Shown here in pieces: positions 47,930 through 64,000 of a stretch of DNA of 64,000 nt. A program made the translations under genes and the position numbers. Source of the stretch: Symsagittifera roscoffensis (Eukaryota > Xenacoelomorpha > Acoela > Convolutidae); assembly GCF_963678635.1 (NCBI RefSeq), contig NC_087070.1, positions 620,001 to 684,000 on the forward strand, read 5' to 3'. The stretch's first letter is position 1. Each line of letters begins with the position of its first letter. Below the pieces are notes generated by a model. It saw only the letters and a list, made by a program, of their open reading frames with translations. It was not told the DNA's origin and searched no databases.

Positions 47930-48665
47930 CAAAACATATCTGGGGCGGAAAGGCTTCATGTCTGCCTCTGAACTCAGCGCTTCTGCAATTTGTTCTATAT
48001 GAGAAAGTTAAGAAGTAACATAGCAAATCAAAATGAAGATGAAAAAAGATAAAATTTTTAAGAAACTTGTAAACTTGCAAGTAGCAGCTTATGTGTTGCA
48101 GATTCTTTCCGCGGCATTTATCATGGACATAAACTTATTTATAACAACGATATCCGGTTACTGTGCAAATAGCACAGAATGTTCCGACCAGTCTTAAAAA
48201 ACTACAAAAAAAATGTTTTCTCAAATTGGTGTCGTTTTTTTCTGCATGTGATAAAAATAATCTAAACGAAAAAAAAAGAACTTAGGCATATTTGAGAGTC
48301 ATAGTAAAATAAGTCAATTGGAAAACAGTTTTTGAAAAAAAAATGACTAATAAAACGAAACAAACTATGCAGAAAATTTTTGAATTTTCAAGTTTTGATT
48401 CCCAAAATTGCGCGAAGAACTCCAAAAACTACCTTTACCAGAATAAATTTAAGTTTTCACGGCTTAAACTAAGCTATTGCAATTACTAACTATCTTACTA
48501 ATTAGCTCGAAATTAGACAAAAATTCAAACCGGTTTTTCTCGACACTGAAAACTGCTTTGAAACTTTTTAATGTTCGAATCACAAGTTAAAGGGCTTTAA
48601 TATGATATATCACTCAACCCTGTCCGATGATTATTTGTGGTAGCTGATTTTGCGTGGAAAAAAAA
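47930..48665 (+). repeat. Dispersed repeat family X, long copy
   Basis: Combines the 47930-48145 block (shared with 40880-41085), a GTGCAAATAGCACAGAATG block and the AACCGGTTTTTCTCGACACTG block that ends near CGATGATTATTTGTGGTAGC. The same order recurs, with gaps, at 56120-57115 and in part at 60595-60720. Inverted pieces are at 15627-16380 and 15785-15980. No frame. A non-autonomous transposon is likely, but I could not define its ends. Confidence 0.65.
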
Positions 48666-49335
48666 CTAAAACACCCTAATCCTAAGTTCCTACCCATTTT
48701 CAATGGCCGGAACATTAACTTCAATGAATTCATGGAATAACATTTCTTCTTTTGAGTGGGGTAATAGCTTTTTGATGCTGAATTTCGTAATCCAAGACAT
48801 TGACTTCTAGTTTTTACTTCTTAAGTATAACGCTCTCCATGCTACTATGCTCATCAGGTTCATATTCAACTATTTTGGTTCTTTCTGTTCATGAATTCCA
48901 TTATTTGAATGCTATCTTTTTGAGCTAATTTGTGCTGCTTTTTTAAAATCGCCCATATGGATTTTCAAGTGTTGACTTTTGTTTTCCCCGTTAAACACTT
49001 ACGCTCTTCCAATCTGGTTTCTTGTAGTACAAACTACGTATTAGTCCTGGATACCCACTTACAGACACGATCAGATCAAAAATATAGAAAAAAAATTGAA
49101 TTTAAAATACAAATTTGATAGCAAATTAAAGCTAATTATGAACGTCCTTTATTTTCATTTCAAAAAATCTATTGCACTTTGAGTACTACCAAACTCATAA
49201 TCAAAAACAGCTTGTATTTCAGAAAAGTGCTGCTAATCTCAGCAGACCTCTCAAACAAACTTCATCATATTTCGGCATCACTCGAAATGGTCATTTTCTA
49301 CACACGTGACAGACGCTTGAGCTTTTAGCACGCAG
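48666..49335. other. No gene recognised
   Basis: Region 3' of the Eph-like gene. Apart from poly(A) signal-like hexamers on the minus strand nothing is recognised. Confidence 0.4.
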
Positions 49336-49341
49336 TTTATT
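49336..49341 (-). promoter_or_regulatory. Candidate polyadenylation signal of the Eph-like gene
   Basis: AATAAA on the minus strand, about 30 bases after the stop codon at 49371-49373. It is the nearest hexamer; others lie further on, so the 3' untranslated region could be longer. Confidence 0.4.
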
Positions 49342-49370
49342 AATTTTTCAAACTTCGTCGTGTTTTTTTT

Positions 49371-62423
<13,053 letters not shown>

Positions 62424-63090
62424 CTGAAACATAAATCCGTTAACTTATTTGTTTTTAAAAAATTACAGAGACGCGAAGTGGAGCTTTGCACCACATGCGA
62501 AACAAAAATGAATCACCATGTTGAAGTGCAAATGAACAGACAAACCAAAAAAAAATCGTTTTTTTTTGTCAAAAAGAAAAAATTTCGAACAAATGTCAAA
62601 AATTTTGTAACTCAATTACCTGCACCATTAATAATTCTATAAAGAGCATTCGGAATAATTTGCCAGTTTGCTTAAGATTGCGCGCTTTTTTCGGAGAATA
62701 CGCAATACTGGGGAGGCAAAAAAGCAAGTTTATCGTAGCAGATTTTAACGCGAGTGGGAACGTTTCCCAGTTAGTCTTTTGAGACAAATCACAACAGAGA
62801 AACATTCGATATCCCCTAAAACAGTTTATGGCGGATTGTGGGGCAAAATTTGAGAAATTTTTTTCATACAAAGTGAAAAAAAAATGCATAAAATATCAGA
62901 ACGAAATGAGAGAAACGTTTTGCTTGTGGTTTTTATCACAGAACCAAGACTTTCACTTCAAAGTTCTCTGGAGTGACAAAAATGGTAGGTTATGAACCCA
63001 GAGTAGAATAGTCAAAATTAGCGGATTTGACCGCGTTGCAACTCTGGTGATTTCGAAGAAACGCGATATCAAGGCAAAACTAAAATAAAG
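62424..63090. other. No confirmed exon upstream of the juxtamembrane exon
   Basis: A minus frame (62889-62596) ends at GTGCAG|GTAATT, a good donor sequence. Its frame does not join the next Eph exon in phase, and the alternative phase carries a stop 20 codons upstream. I therefore do not call a transmembrane exon here. Confidence 0.4.
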
Positions 63091-63410
63091 TTCGGTGTTG
63101 ACCTTTTTCAAGGCGAAATCATAGGCCCTTTCTGTTTCAGAGATGAGAACGCAAGAGCAATGACGGTCAACCAGATAGTTTATCTTAACATGCTAAGGGA
63201 TCAAGTATACCCCCTTGTGTAGCACCTCCGAGATATCAGGAGACTTTGATTCCAAGACGGCGCATTATGCCAAACTATCCCCGCAGTATTGCAATATCTA
63301 CAGACGGTTTTTTTTCTGACCCCATTATCAGTCGCCATTCTTAAACTCTTTGGCTCGCCCCAAGTCCTGACCTGAATCCCCTGGACTAATGGTTTTGGGG
63401 TAATGGTTAG
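63091..63410 (+). pseudogene. mariner/Tc1-type transposase relic
   Basis: The plus frame reads FQGEIIGPFCFRDENARAMT then VNQIVYLNMLRDQVYPLV, two stops, then FQDGALCQTIPAVLQYLQTV. After a frameshift it continues TLWLAPSPDLNPLD, a stop, and WFWG. QDGA (second catalytic Asp) and SPDLNPLDxWFWG (third catalytic position, here Asp) are the hallmark blocks of IS630/Tc1/mariner transposases with a DDxD triad. At least three stops and one frameshift make it inactive. The N-terminal DNA-binding half and the terminal inverted repeats were not found. Confidence 0.8.
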
Positions 63411-64000
63411 GCTTCAATTCACCGCGAAAACCCCCGTACCACTACCAATTTAATCTTAAATATGGTCATACGGGCTCGAATTTTATCAGCTACAGCTTCA
63501 GACCACAAACGTATGATAAATTTGTTGAATTTGTTTACATTTTAACAAAGGAGATTAACTCAACTTAACAAGAAATCAAAAGTCAAACCGCAAAAAAATT
63601 AAATTTGAGCATGAACAAATTTTACTTCTTCCTGAAAAAAAGAACGACTTCGTTCTTTTACACTTAGTCAAAGTTCGAGCGCTTCAAGTAGTCCGCCTCG
63701 AATGATTGCTTCTAAATCTACAAGCTTTAAATTTTCAAGCTTGACAAATTGAAGATCGAAAATCAGACGTGGTTTCGGCTCCTTCATCAGACTGAAGATC
63801 AATTCAATTTTATTACCAAGTTGTGCTAAAAATTCAATTTTCGTTTAGATTATAACAATAAACTGGACCAAAAATATGCAATTTAGCATATCTGTGCAAA
63901 GACGAACGACTCAGAGAAAAGTGTTATCAATGCGCTGAAAATCATGAATGAAAATAATTGAACCGAAAAATCAAATTCTGCCTCATTAACAACAATCAGA
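63411..64000. other. No gene recognised
   Basis: Contains a short family X match near 63565-63620. Further Eph exons, if on this contig, should lie beyond the right edge. Confidence 0.4.

Noticed and set aside
62596-62889. Possible transmembrane exon of the Eph-like gene
   Set aside because: The good donor at its end is in phase 0 for this frame while the next exon needs phase 1; the phase-compatible frame has a stop 20 codons upstream and no hydrophobic helix.

Overview
This is metazoan nuclear DNA, A+T-rich (roughly two thirds by eye), with spliceosomal introns, long tandem satellites, many small inverted-repeat transposons and broken retroelements. An Eph-type receptor tyrosine kinase with a C-terminal SAM domain points to an animal. 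Its very divergent sequence and the repeat content suggest an invertebrate, but I cannot name the taxon. Only two gene models are supported. Everything else I can interpret is repeat or transposon-derived.

Layout. 1-5190: a ~470-bp satellite that runs off the left edge and ends in a large imperfect palindrome, with inverted satellite on the far side. 6273-7550: hairpin-forming clusters of the motif GAGCGGTTT around an (ATGT)n microsatellite. 8148-8700: a TA-flanked inverted-repeat element filled with TTAAGGTAAA-like words. 10716-15138 (minus): one decayed reverse-transcriptase element split into two parts by a ~2-kb segment holding a 135-bp tandem repeat. 16601-18307 (plus): the first two exons of a probable type II membrane protein, possibly a family 92 glycosyltransferase, with a transposon in intron 1. 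19180-22850: two MITE copies in opposite orientation and a 200-N assembly gap. 24897-26335 (plus): a 5'-truncated non-LTR retrotransposon with two in-frame stops and a (CAA)n tail.

27923-42140 is the most striking part. A 72-unit, exactly 95-bp satellite (29501-36302) shows higher-order duplication. It runs directly into a cluster of ~225-bp MITEs with GGCTCTTTTCC termini; three of them are flanked by 8-bp target duplications, the hAT hallmark. The satellite monomer aligns with the left half of the MITE, so the satellite appears to have been born from the transposon end.

43786-47190 is a near-perfect 1.7-kb tandem duplication. 47545-48665 and many later stretches hold tRNA-like and other dispersed repeats.

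49371-62423 (minus) is a seven-exon Eph-like receptor tail: juxtamembrane, kinase and SAM. All six introns have GT/AG ends and matching phases, and the frame is open throughout. Every canonical catalytic residue of the kinase (beta3 Lys, alphaC Glu, HRD Asp, DFG Asp) is replaced, so this is an Eph pseudokinase. Its ectodomain and transmembrane exons were not found and probably lie beyond position 64000. A mariner/Tc1-like transposase relic lies just upstream of the first visible exon.
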